Positions 35,249 to 44,242 of a DNA stretch of 64,000 bases are shown piece after piece. A program made the translations under genes and the position numbers. Below the pieces are notes generated by a model. It ran no database searches and was not told the origin of the DNA. It worked only from the letters and a program-made list of their open reading frames with translations. Every line of letters begins with the position of its first letter. Position 1 is the stretch's first letter. Source of the stretch: Allomesorhizobium sp043769475 (lineage in GTDB: Bacteria > Pseudomonadota > Alphaproteobacteria > Rhizobiales > Rhizobiaceae); NCBI RefSeq assembly GCF_043769475.1, contig NZ_CP171728.1:330004-394003 (forward strand). The letters are read 5' to 3'.

Positions 35249-35319
35249 TCAGGCCTCCAAAAGAAGCCTTGAATCAGAACTCGTCACAAAGCGGTACCTC
35301 AATTTATGAGTTTGCGGCC
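34482..35319 (-). mobile_element. IS5-family (IS427 group) element, complete
   Basis: 838 bp with inverted ends GGCCGCAGACTCATAA (left) and GGCCGCAAACTCATAA (right, inverted), one mismatch, flanked by TA on both sides (34480-34481 and 35320-35321), as expected for TA target duplication. The transposase is complete through frameshifting. It is probably the youngest and potentially active IS in the window. Confidence 0.88.
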
Positions 35320-35362
35320 TAGTTTTGACGTAGTTCCAGCATCCGGTTGAAGAGGGCGGCTC

Positions 35363-36766
35363 TCAGCGGCCGTCGGGCGTCCTGAGACCGAACCACTTGT
35401 CCTTGACGGCCTTATAGTGCTCTTCGGGCTTGTATTCGGCAACGTTGAGCCCGAGCCGGCGGACGGAAAGGTCACCGGCGCCCGACAGGATGGCGTAGCT
35501 CGCCACCACCAGGTCGCGTTCGGAATTGGCGACTGCGATCTGGGCGTCGATGACATCGGCCTGCGCGTCGAGCACGTCGAGCGTAGTGCGCTGGCCGACA
35601 TTGCGCTCTTCGATGACGCCGCTGAGCGCGAGTTCGGCCGCCGTTACGGCTTCGCGCGTCGCGGCAAGCGTTTCCTGCGCGGCGACGTATTGCGTCCACG
35701 CCGACGTCACCGCCGCCCGCACCTGGTCGCGCTGCACATCCACCTCGATGCGCGCCTGGCCGAGCGATTCCTTCGACTGGCGCACCTGCGCCGAGGTCCT
35801 GCCGCCCTGGTAGATCGGCACCGTCAGCGTCGCGCCGATGCTGGCGTTGTTTCCCCATTCCTCGGTAACGGAGGGACCGCCGCCAACGCCGGGAAGTATA
35901 CTCTGCTCCACCGCGTGCCGCTCGGTGTAGGTCCGCGCGAAACCAGCCTGCGCTGAAATCTGGGGCAGCAACTGGCCCTCGGCCGATTTTACGGTAAAGC
36001 CCGCCGCATCGACCAGATGCTCTGTCGCCATGATGGCCGGATGCCGGCTTGAAGCGACGCCGACCGCCTGATCGAGACTTGCGGGAAGAAGCTTGGCCAG
36101 CGGCGACGCGGCTTGCAACTGGCCCGGCTCCTCGCCGACGATCTGGCGATAGATCGCGGCGCTGGAACGTGCCTGTGCGTGCGCCGCAGCGACCTGGGCG
36201 ACAGCGGCCGAGCGGCTGGCATCGGCCTGGGCCACGTCGGTGCGGGTGCCCTCGCCCACCTCGAAGCGCGAGCGCGCGGCGCGCGCCTGTTCGGACAGGA
36301 ACTCCAGGTTGCGCTCCAGGAGCACCGCCACCTGGCGGTCGCGAATCACATCCATATAGGCGCTGGCCGCATTGAACAGGATGTTCTGCTCGGTATTGCG
36401 CAGGCTTTCATTGGAAGCGAAGACGCGCGATTCGGCCGCGGCGACATTGTTCTTGGTCTGGAAACCGTCGAACAGCGTTTGACGTATCTCGACGCCGAAC
36501 GAACCCGTGGTGAGCCTTGTGCCCGACTGCGAGGCGTAATTGATGCTCGACACCCCGTTTATCGTCGGCCGATAGCCGGATTTTGCAATCGCCACGCCCT
36601 CGTCGGTCACCCGGACGCCGGCGCGTGCCGAATTGAGAGTCGAATTGAGCTGATAGGCCTTGGTGAGCGCGCCGAAGATGGTTTCGGCGGATGCGGTCAG
36701 CGGAGAAAGCGCTGCCGCTGAAACAAGAACGGCGGCAACGATCCCCCTGCGCATAAAAGACACCAC
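35363..36766 (-). CDS. tolC: TolC-family outer membrane efflux/secretion protein
   Basis: 467 residues with signal peptide (about 1-28, ending TASAE). The two outer-membrane-factor repeats are clear: AKSGYRPTINGVSSINYASQ, VEIRQTLFDGFQTKNNVAAA in the first and VGVASSRHPAIMATEHLVDA, LTVPIYQGGRTSAQVRQSKE in the second, ending GERNVGQRTTLDVLDAQAD-like. A GTG at 36766 with GAGGG upstream was chosen; an ATG at 36754 is the alternative. It would form the outer channel for type I secretion, for instance of the RTX protein at the right edge. No ABC or membrane-fusion gene is adjacent. Confidence 0.93.
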   Translation of the reverse strand: MVSFMRRGIVAAVLVSAAALSPLTASAETIFGALTKAYQLNSTLNSARAGVRVTDEGVAIAKSGYRPTINGVSSINYASQSGTRLTTGSFGVEIRQTLFDGFQTKNNVAAAESRVFASNESLRNTEQNILFNAASAYMDVIRDRQVAVLLERNLEFLSEQARAARSRFEVGEGTRTDVAQADASRSAAVAQVAAAHAQARSSAAIYRQIVGEEPGQLQAASPLAKLLPASLDQAVGVASSRHPAIMATEHLVDAAGFTVKSAEGQLLPQISAQAGFARTYTERHAVEQSILPGVGGGPSVTEEWGNNASIGATLTVPIYQGGRTSAQVRQSKESLGQARIEVDVQRDQVRAAVTSAWTQYVAAQETLAATREAVTAAELALSGVIEERNVGQRTTLDVLDAQADVIDAQIAVANSERDLVVASYAILSGAGDLSVRRLGLNVAEYKPEEHYKAVKDKWFGLRTPDGR

Positions 36767-37218
36767 TCAATCCCTCATTCATTCAAGCGACAGTCGGTCC
36801 CCCTGACCCACTGCTTTGATGTCTTATTAAGCCCTCTGCATTGCGGTCGAGCCGGGCCGCCATTAACCAACAAATTTGACCGCCGGCGTTCGAGGCACGC
36901 CCCTATTTGGGAGTCTACGGACCGGCAAGAAAACTGATGATTGGCACGCGCTACACACCGCTACATATTTATGGTTAACAACATCTGAATGTCCATGGCT
37001 GTTTAACCTTTGGTACCCCTTGCCACGCCTATAACTTTGCTGACGGTTCGAACGTTGTGCAGGGAATTCCACGTCGTCGCCCTCTGGCGTTGATACCGTG
37101 CCCAGGCGTCGTTCGATCCTGTCTGACGGCGATCACATCACAGCGATGATCGTCGAATGGTCGACCCTGGCGCGGCGCACCGACATCATCTGCTCTAGCG
37201 GACCGGCGCCTTCTCCCG
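36767..37218. other. Upstream region of tolC, no gene
   Basis: About 450 bases, partly AT-rich, without a supportable gene. It contains several TTAA half sites (for example GGTTAACAACATC near 36970) but no full CtrA box was found. Confidence 0.35.
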
Positions 37219-37870
37219 CTACAGGTCGGTCAAGAAAGGCTCGAGTAGTGTCCGGAGCTTTGGAATGGCCGTATTGCCCGTCACCGCCCGCGTCTCCTCG
37301 CTCGCGGTAGGCGCCGCGGCTCGGGACAGCGCGGCGATCTTCGGTAACAACGCTCTCATCTGGGACGCTACGCCGCGGGCTGGGCGTCCGGCGCGAGCGA
37401 AGGTACGACGGTTCTTAGCAAGCTTCAACGGATCCCTACTCGAGTGCCATTCAATGGGCCGTAAACGGCTGCGACGCGCACGCAAGAGCATGATCAGTAC
37501 ACGTTCCAGACTTTCGAGGTATTCAGGAGACATGATCTTGGTTGGAGGGTCTTTGGCGCAGTGCGGGGGAGCAGTTGACATTCCGAATATAAGACAGTCA
37601 CATGCTGAATCTAGAGCATCGGACGTTCACGAAAACGCCATATCTTTGAGCGCCGAGGCGAGCTCGGGCATCGAAATGAGTCTTGAAAATGCGTCGGTTC
37701 ATGGGATGGCATTCGAGGTGAACTCGGTGGTCGGAGACGATCATGCGGGCTTGCCGCGGCGGGAGATCAGCTCCGTCAGTTCACAGCGACACGACGCCTG
37801 CCGGCATCAAGCCTATCGCCAGCGCTATTGCCGAAGCTTTGGATCAATGTTTTGCTGTTCACCACGTATT
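37219..37870. other. No firm gene
   Basis: A minus-strand frame at 37219-37533 beginning MSPEYLESLERVLIMLL is plausible in its first half but arginine-rich and unlike known proteins afterwards. Other frames are shadows. The segment borders an IS5 remnant. Confidence 0.3.
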
Positions 37871-38570
37871 TGGGTCGGACTCATAGCCAATAGCTGACGG
37901 TTGCGGCGATGCAGACGGCGGCGAGGAAATTCTGCGCGAGACGGTCGTAGCGGGTGGCGATCCGCCTGACGTCCTTGAGGCGGCAGAACATGCGCTCGAT
38001 AGCGTTGCGATCCCGGTAGAGGTAGGGTGAGAAGCAATTCTTCCACTTCCTGTTGACCTTGGGCGGAATGTTGGCGAAAGCGCCCCTACCGCTGACTTGC
38101 TGGCGAATGGCGTTGCTATCATAGCCCTTGTCGCCATGCAGGACCGGCGCTGGCGGCATCTGCTCGATGAGGGCTTCCCCCGCCGTGCAGTCGGCAACCT
38201 GGCCGCCGGTCAACAGGAACGCGACGGGTCGGCACAGGCCATCGGTCAATGCGTGGATCTTGGTGGTGCGTCCGCCGCGTGATCTGCCGATCGCCTGATT
38301 TCGCTCCCCCTTTTTCCGCCGCTGCACAGCGGTGCGCACGAACGGCCGAAGAATCGATCAGGAGCTGAGCTGGTGGTCCGCCCGCATTGGCGAGCGCATG
38401 GAAGATCGCACTCCATACGCCCTTGGCTGACCAGCGCTGGAACCGGTTCTAGATCAATGGCAGCCCTTGCGGCAAACAGCGTGTCAGGTGCAGGAGAGCA
38501 ACCATTGAGTGAGCGGGTCCATTGCCGGGACCCTTCCATCGAGGAATGCCGAAGCACGTGTCGGTTTGAT
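37871..38570 (-). pseudogene. IS5-family (IS427 group) transposase remnant
   Basis: The C-terminal frame is well kept: GRSRGGRTTKIHALTDGLCR, VLHGDKGYDSNAIRQQVSGR, NAIERMFCRLKDVRRIATRY. The upstream part is broken: NRFQRWSAKGVWSAIFHALA follows a TAG, and the first third is missing or unrecognisable. The left end reads GGGTCGGACTCATAGCC, typical for the group. It is distinct from the intact copy at 34482-35319. Confidence 0.85.
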
Positions 38571-38581
38571 CGCCAAGGTGA

Positions 38582-39313
38582 TTAGCTTTTAGGGTGCCGA
38601 GGGAGGTGTTTCGTCTTGCGGTACTCAACGCACTTGCGAAAGACTGGCGGAGGGACAAATATCTTCCTGATGCAAAAGCCGGTGCGCGCTACTTGGTTGT
38701 CAGTGCGGGGTTCGGTGCTAGCAACCGCCAATCCAATAGTCGCGACCGGAACCGCGCCCGTAACCTTGTGTCCATCGCGATCGAATATCTTCCTCGCCTG
38801 TAGGCAATACGCGATCGACCGGGCGGAGAACCGTGTCTCCCTGTGGCCCGCGCGGTATTTCATCACAGAGGTGCAAAGGTCCCCGCCAGCCAGCCGGTGC
38901 GCCTCAGCCAGGTATCGGACCCCGAGTGCAATGTTGATGGCGGGATCCGCAAGTTGGTCGGAATCGCCGTGGAAGCCGAGCATCCGCGCCGTTGAGGGCA
39001 TCACCTGCATCAGACCGATCTCTCCAGCCTTTCCTTTGGCTCCGGGGTTGAAGCCGCTTTCTATCTCCATGACGGCGGTAGCGAATTGCGGCGGCAGCCC
39101 TAACTGCTTTGCTTCACAGGTGGCAAGTTCGCGAAAGCCATTCGCATCGCCCGCTTTGCCTGCGCAAGACCATGCCAGTGCAGGCGCGACCGCGTCATCC
39201 ACGGGCTTAGCAGTGACCGTTCCGGCAACAGCCATCAAGCAGGCGAGCCATAGCGCGCCTCTCGCCATCCAGCGGTTTGGTAAGGCAGAAGTATTCACAA
39301 GCCAAGAAGTCAT
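38582..39313 (-). CDS. Lytic transglycosylase (SLT domain), exported
   Basis: 243 residues with a signal segment (about 15-36). The SLT domain has the catalytic Glu in VMEIESGFNPGAKGKAGEIG, then LMQVMPSTARMLGF, IALGVRYLAEAHRL and MKYRAGHRETRFSA. The C-terminal part (CIRKIFVPPPVFRKCVEYRK) is shared with the broken paralogue at 60508-61259. Such enzymes cut peptidoglycan to let pili or secretion systems pass; the neighbouring TolC and Tad genes fit that. Confidence 0.9.
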   Translation of the reverse strand: MTSWLVNTSALPNRWMARGALWLACLMAVAGTVTAKPVDDAVAPALAWSCAGKAGDANGFRELATCEAKQLGLPPQFATAVMEIESGFNPGAKGKAGEIGLMQVMPSTARMLGFHGDSDQLADPAINIALGVRYLAEAHRLAGGDLCTSVMKYRAGHRETRFSARSIAYCLQARKIFDRDGHKVTGAVPVATIGLAVASTEPRTDNQVARTGFCIRKIFVPPPVFRKCVEYRKTKHLPRHPKS

Positions 39314-39495
39314 GAATTGCCCCCAACTGCTGCAGTGTTACATCGCAGGGAATGTTACACAAGGCCGCCTCAGAATAAAGTTCTGGTTAACTCGTCCGTC
39401 ACGTTCCGGTCCATGCGAATCGATACGGAGCTTCGCCTGCGACGCGAGGTACGCCGAAAGACAGCGATGGTCCGGCATCATTCCAGTAGATGAGG

Positions 39496-39798
39496 TCACT
39501 GCGATCTTTTTGATGCAGGCTCATAGAGCCCGAGAATCAGCGCGCACTCGTGAGCGCGATACTTTCCAGCGACCATCAATTGATAGTAATCGTCCCGCAT
39601 GTGCTCTGGAAGACGAAATCCACGCCGAAACGCCGCCGCGTCCTTCGGGGTTCGAGTGCAACCGAGATTGCTGGCGCTGACTTTTAAACTTGCCAGAGAG
39701 CACCCGATCTTGGCCGCAATATCTTTCAGCGGTTCATTGTTAACGTATCCGTCAAGAATGATCTTGCGCCGTGTTTCACTCTTGATTTTTGCTTTCAT
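39496..39798 (-). CDS. Small helix-turn-helix-like protein (100 aa)
   Basis: The ATG at 39798 follows GAGAGGGTCGTGAA. The sequence MKAKIKSETRRKIILDGYVN, then LKDIAAKIGCSLASLKVSAS looks like a helix-turn-helix for sequence-specific DNA binding; the second half (RRGFRLPEHMRDDYYQLMVA and RAHECALILGL) suggests further helices. Repeat R1 copy 3 lies 63 bases upstream in its leader. Function unknown; a small regulator of mobile origin is possible. Confidence 0.65.
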   Translation of the reverse strand: MKAKIKSETRRKIILDGYVNNEPLKDIAAKIGCSLASLKVSASNLGCTRTPKDAAAFRRGFRLPEHMRDDYYQLMVAGKYRAHECALILGLYEPASKRSQ

Positions 39799-39860
39799 TT
39801 CACGACCCTCTCTGAGATCCGCATTCACAACAAGCGATTTTATACGAACTAATTCGAAGA

Positions 39861-39900
39861 GTGTCGTTAGCTTTGCGTCCAGAAATTTATCTGGAAATGC
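39861..39900 (-). repeat. Dispersed repeat R1, copy 3 (core only)
   Basis: On the minus strand the core CCAGATAAATTTCTGGACGC followed by AAAGCTAACGACA matches copies 1 and 2. It lies upstream of the small HTH gene in the direction of transcription, which suggests a promoter, operator or leader function for R1. Confidence 0.6.
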
Positions 39901-40531
39901 AATCCTTACGGGATTCAGCGTAATTCCTGACTCCAGTCGAACCCGGTTCCCCCAACCGCTGGCAGGGTTGTGACTGCAGTTCACCGAAACGGATTCAGGC
40001 GCGCTGGACACGCGGGGAAGAAGAAAGTCAGCACCGCTTTGCGCGTCGGCGCAACCATCGAGGTGCCTAATAGCAGGTCCCCATGTCAGCTTGCCGGCCT
40101 CGCTGCCAGTCAGCTGCGGTATTGCGCCCCCAGGCTCTTCAATCCCAGCACCGAGTTGTCGCCCATCACCTGCTCGACAGACCGGATTTCCAGCCATTCG
40201 ACCACGGCAGGGCAGTAGTAGCTGCCATGCCCCGGCCTAGGTCTGTTTCTCTGATCAGGACGGGAGCAGGCCGGTTTCGGTCGCCTGGGTTGGCCACCTC
40301 CTCTGCGGACGCGAGCTACGTGTCGAGGTATCGGAGGCTTCTCTTAAAAGTTCAATCGCTGAGGCTGGCACAAACGAGGCTTCAACGTCGCCCTTCGACG
40401 GAACTTAACGATGCGTGAACCGAGGTTTCTTCTTTAGAAGCATGCGCGCAACCACTCGCATTCGAATAAATGATTTGTGGCGGCGGTGAAACCATCTCCG
40501 GCTGCGAGCGTTCCTTTGAAAAGGATACCAA
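39901..40531. other. Intergenic, nothing recognised
   Basis: About 630 bases with only short or arginine-rich frames. No repeat or IS end was recognised. Confidence 0.35.
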
Positions 40532-40987
40532 ATGGACCCCGCAACGACCGCCATCATGGTACTGCTGTCCTGTTCACCGGATATGCTGTTTTGCCGGAAA
40601 GTCTCTCAACCGGCTGCCACGTTTCCATCGGGCGCCGTGTGTGAGGCAATGCTGCCAGTCGAAATTCAACGTTTGGCAGGCGAAAACCGCATAATCGGTG
40701 GATGTCAGCTCGTGGAGGCAGCCGATGATCGGGTTCAATGGGCAAGGCTGCCTGACTCGACGCTTATGACAGCGATCGGCCGGGCAGATTTGACCTCTTC
40801 ATCGCAGATCGAGATAGACGAAACACCAACTGCGTCATTCAACACATCAAGCGATGCACGCCAGACCAGCTTCCATTCACAGCGGAAATCGCCTCGAAGC
40901 GACAAGGAATTTGTCACGGTGCAGGTCACACGGATGAGCGGAGGCACGCCCACTACGACCTCCTATCTTGTCGAACGCTCAGAGTAG
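40532..40987 (+). CDS. Conserved hypothetical protein with Cys motif (151 aa)
   Basis: MDPATTAIMVLLSCSPDMLF then CRKVSQPAATFPSGAVCEAM resembles small rhizobial proteins that begin with a hydrophobic stretch followed by CSPD...C. AAAGGATACCAA precedes the ATG. The second half is polar and ends TSYLVERSE. No catalytic motif seen. The paired cysteines near the N-terminus could form a disulfide after export. Confidence 0.6.
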   Translation: MDPATTAIMVLLSCSPDMLFCRKVSQPAATFPSGAVCEAMLPVEIQRLAGENRIIGGCQLVEAADDRVQWARLPDSTLMTAIGRADLTSSSQIEIDETPTASFNTSSDARQTSFHSQRKSPRSDKEFVTVQVTRMSGGTPTTTSYLVERSE

Positions 40988-41313
40988 ACGGGGCAGCAGG
41001 ACGAGATATCGACGAAGTCGCCTATAGCAGGCTTTTACAACGCGGGGCCGTTCGGGGCTTTGGTGCTCCGTTGCGTTTCGTGGCGTTTGGCAAATAGCTG
41101 ACAAGCGGGCCCCACTGATTTCGGCGAGTGCCGACCGTTGGTTCGCGTGTACAGACAAAATTGATCGCGAGGTAGGCGTGGTTCTGCGAGCCCTTAGCTC
41201 TAATCACTACGACGGGAACCTCGCCGGGCGAACGAGTCAAGGCCACCACGGCTGAGCTGTTGTAGAAAATATATCGACGACGCCGGAGAATGCTGGAACA
41301 TTCGGTTCTTCGG

Positions 41314-41790
41314 CTACCGGTGCAGGAACCGCTTGTATTCGACGCCGTCGAAAACCATCGTTTTGGTGTCCGGCGCCGACATCTTTCGTTGCGTCCCGTC
41401 GGTACATAAAAACAAGGGCCATTCATGCATTTCACATTCGAATTCCGTAAACCAGTTGCCGAGGCTGTTACCTCGAACGACCTGAAATGTTCGGTTGTCC
41501 TTACGCCGTACAAAGTCCCCACTTGCTGCAAACCAAATCCATGAATCGACTTCAAGGGACTCGTCACTCGACTTAAGACGACCGGTTGGATTTCCAGCCG
41601 CGTTCACTGTTCGTTGCTCCTTCATTGCTGCGGCATACCTGACGATCACCGCAAGATCGAACCCCGCCATATCGGAATGGTTCGAGAACAAGCTCCCAAC
41701 GCCATTGGTTAGCAAGTGATCGGCTGGCCCTTCAGCGCGAGCAGCGAGCACGGCAAACAATACGAATGCGACTATCGACGCGGCTCGCAA
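41314..41790 (-). CDS. Exported hypothetical protein (158 aa)
   Basis: Starts at a TTG with GGAGG upstream. A signal peptide is clear (about residues 1-19, VAFVLFAVLAARA). The mature protein has a Cys-containing segment (FECEMHEWPLFLCTDG) likely to form a disulfide in the periplasm. No family recognised. The unusual start codon is supported by the strong ribosome-binding site. Confidence 0.65.
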   Translation of the reverse strand: MRAASIVAFVLFAVLAARAEGPADHLLTNGVGSLFSNHSDMAGFDLAVIVRYAAAMKEQRTVNAAGNPTGRLKSSDESLEVDSWIWFAASGDFVRRKDNRTFQVVRGNSLGNWFTEFECEMHEWPLFLCTDGTQRKMSAPDTKTMVFDGVEYKRFLHR

Positions 41791-42447
41791 TCAGACCTCC
41801 CGACCCAACGTTATTGTCTGGCAAAGTCGAGCAAAGGTACAGTGGGCAAAACGTTGGACTTCTCGCAAAGCGTTGCACCCAGAACGCATATCTCGGGGAA
41901 AGGTCGAATGCAGCCCCCTCGCGCAAATTGATCCACGTCGCCCGAATCGACCATCCGGGCCTCTAGCAGCACAAGCTCCGTGACACTAGGACGCGTATCG
42001 TGCGGCGTCACGATTGCCGAGAAATTAAATGATATCTTCAACAGGCATCCAGAGCAGGACTGCTCCAGTTCAACCTTCGAAGGCTTAAAGATTGGCGATG
42101 CCGCAAGATATTCAACAAAGGGTAAGACTTCAGAACTCAGAAAACATCGGCGAATAAGAAAACACCGCAGCTGCCGGCCTCCGACCTCGACGACTTACAC
42201 CCAAAATCCGCGGACAGGTTGCATCGTCAATCTCGCATAACGTCGAATTTAATGCGCCTTTTACGCTGCAGGTACCGGTCGAGACACCTCTGGAAACAGA
42301 GTTAGCGTTCGGCATTTCGGATCGGCCGCAAAAGCACACGTCAAAACCTCCTGAGCGGGTCGGAACGCTGATTAAACGTGGCAATAGCGCAATTCACCGG
42401 AAATTAACGGGAGTCGGTCTAACCTCCGGAAAGTTGGGGGGTGAAAC
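41791..42447. other. Intergenic, nothing recognised
   Basis: About 650 bases between an exported-protein gene and the membrane-protein gene at 42448. Frames on both strands are short and unconvincing. The last 30 bases are G-rich (GTTGGGGGGTGAAAC) and may hold the ribosome-binding site. Confidence 0.35.
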
Positions 42448-42990
42448 ATGCTGCGCCACCGTGGACTGTTGCTGATAGCTTTTCCGACATTGCTGTTGAT
42501 GCTTGTCGCGGCCGAGCGCTCGTCGACATACCTGCTCGGCATCTATCCGTCAGAGCCTACCATGTGGCAGATCTGGCTCGAGTTGCGCCCTCAGATGCGG
42601 CTTATTTCCGACCAACTGGATGTTGTCACGGGATATTCACTCTCACTTCAGGCTCTGCTTCTCTTGCTGGCGGGTACGGCGGTCGTATTCGCGCTTAAAC
42701 TCCGCAAGTCCGCGGTGGTGCTTTTTCTTGCAAATCACCTTGCGCTTCTGGCAACGGCGATCGGGACCGTTCTTGCAGCTGGAGCCCGTGTCGCTGGCCC
42801 CGGGCTTGCCTATTCCAGTATCGATAACTCTGCCGTGATAGCGGGGCTACCTTTTACGTGGCTGCAGTTCGCAGTGCTGATAGCTGGAACAGGTTGCTGC
42901 GCATTCTGCCATTACGTTTATCTTGCCGAAGCGCGGCACAGAAGTTCTGCGCTTTCCGTGCGCATTGCGGAACTGCAACGAAATTTTTGA
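42448..42990 (+). CDS. Integral membrane protein (180 aa)
   Basis: Four predicted membrane segments at about residues 6-24, 64-85, 90-112 and 130-155. The polar loop after the first segment contains two Tyr/Trp-rich turns (YLLGIYPSEPTMWQIWLELR). The C-terminus is charged (ARHRSSALSVRIAELQRN). No family recognised. It converges on the minus-strand Tad arm. Confidence 0.75.
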   Translation: MLRHRGLLLIAFPTLLLMLVAAERSSTYLLGIYPSEPTMWQIWLELRPQMRLISDQLDVVTGYSLSLQALLLLLAGTAVVFALKLRKSAVVLFLANHLALLATAIGTVLAAGARVAGPGLAYSSIDNSAVIAGLPFTWLQFAVLIAGTGCCAFCHYVYLAEARHRSSALSVRIAELQRNF

Positions 42991-43064
42991 GATCGGCTAA
43001 CGCCGATGGACGGAAATCTACACCAGCCGGAGATCAAACCGGCGGCCGCAGTGCTTGCTGCCGC

Positions 43065-43643
43065 CTATTGAATTTTACGATACAGGACCTTGCCGTCAGG
43101 CGTTTCCACACGCTGGTATGCCGGGCTGACGGTCGGGGCAGACTTTCTTGTGGTGCGTTTTCGCGGGGGCGGCATCTCTGCTAGATCTGGTTCTGCCGCA
43201 GCTTCAATTTCGATCTCGGGTTCGGCGGGCGGAAGGTCGATAGCCGGTCCGGCATCCTCGAGTGAAATTACTCTTTCGCCGGCACTATTTTCGGCGTCCA
43301 ACCTCGTCGTCAATCGGCCGAGCCCGTCATGGATCTCGCCCAACCTTCCAGGCAAAACGCTGTTTAATTTGTCGAATTGCCCCTGAAGTCCCGTGTTGAC
43401 GAGATCAAGCCTGCCGATCAGCCGCTTTTCAAACGACGACAGTTCGTCCAGCTGCCTCTGAACAAGCCTCACCTGACCGCTCGCTCTGTAGAGATAGATC
43501 GCGGCGGCGAGGTTCATGAGAGTGATCACGACCGCCGAGACAGCCAGGAAGGTGACGATCCGCATTCCTCCGCCATCGCTTCCGGCGTTGCGCCTTTCGC
43601 CCTCGATTAGCGGTGCGGGAGGCATATCGCGGATCGTTGTCAT
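43065..43643 (-). CDS. Single-pass membrane protein at the end of the Tad minus arm
   Basis: The ATG at 43643 overlaps the TGA of the L,D-transpeptidase gene (ATGA), so the two are translationally coupled. 192 residues: one membrane segment at about 29-50 (IVTFLAVSAVVITLMNLAAA), then a coiled-coil region (VRLVQRQLDELSSFEKRLIG, LNSVLPGRLGEIHDGLGRLT), an acidic stretch and a basic Arg-rich C-terminus. It probably spans the inner membrane with a periplasmic coiled coil. A structural role with the pilus or wall enzymes is inferred only from position. Confidence 0.75.
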   Translation of the reverse strand: MTTIRDMPPAPLIEGERRNAGSDGGGMRIVTFLAVSAVVITLMNLAAAIYLYRASGQVRLVQRQLDELSSFEKRLIGRLDLVNTGLQGQFDKLNSVLPGRLGEIHDGLGRLTTRLDAENSAGERVISLEDAGPAIDLPPAEPEIEIEAAAEPDLAEMPPPRKRTTRKSAPTVSPAYQRVETPDGKVLYRKIQ

Positions 43644-44242
43644 TCCACCACCACCTTGGCGCCGATCGCAACCCGCCTGAAAAGATCGACAATATCCGTA
43701 TTGGTCAACCGGAAACATCCCGAAGTGCCGTCGAATCCGACACCTTTAGGATCATTGGTGCCGTGTATCCGGTAGAGTGTGTCGCGGCCATTCCGGTGCA
43801 GGTAAAGCGCCCGCGCGCCGAGAGGGTTATAGGGTCCGGCCGGAACAAAGGCGGGGAGCTCTGGCTGGCGTTCACGCATTTCGGCGGGCGGCCGCCATTC
43901 GGGCCATTCCTTCTTGCCGCCGATCTTCACTGTGCCCGTCCAACCAAAGCCCTCGCGGCCCACGCTGATTTCGTAGCGAAAAGCCGCTCCTGGGCCGGTC
44001 ACGAGGTACAGAGCTCGCTCGTCCTTTCGAATGATGATCGTCCCTGCCCGCTCATTAGTTGCGATCCGGACACTTTTGCGCAGGCTTGGGCCCATCGCCG
44101 GAAGCGGCGGACGAGAATAGACGCGCTGAATGCTCGTTTGCGCTTGCGCTGCGCCCGGCACACCCACAACACAGGTCGACATTGCGACCCCAACCATCAA
44201 AAGCGACTTGCAGGTTGCTCGTCTAGCGGGTTCGGCCATCAA
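43640..44242 (-). CDS. L,D-transpeptidase (YkuD domain), exported
   Basis: 200 residues with a signal peptide (about 15-34, ending AAQAQ). The YkuD domain shows IIIRKDERALYLVTGPGAAF, YEISVGREGFGWTGTVKIGG and the catalytic block YRIHGTNDPKGVG followed by TSGCFRLTNTDIVDL with the active-site Cys and Arg. Such enzymes form 3-3 cross-links or attach proteins to peptidoglycan. Its start overlaps the end of cpaE by 20 bases, placing it in the Tad arm. Confidence 0.92.
   Translation of the reverse strand: MMAEPARRATCKSLLMVGVAMSTCVVGVPGAAQAQTSIQRVYSRPPLPAMGPSLRKSVRIATNERAGTIIIRKDERALYLVTGPGAAFRYEISVGREGFGWTGTVKIGGKKEWPEWRPPAEMRERQPELPAFVPAGPYNPLGARALYLHRNGRDTLYRIHGTNDPKGVGFDGTSGCFRLTNTDIVDLFRRVAIGAKVVVE

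Noticed and set aside
37219..37581. 120-codon minus-strand frame
   Set aside because: First 20 residues look plausible, but the rest is Arg/Ala-rich without support.
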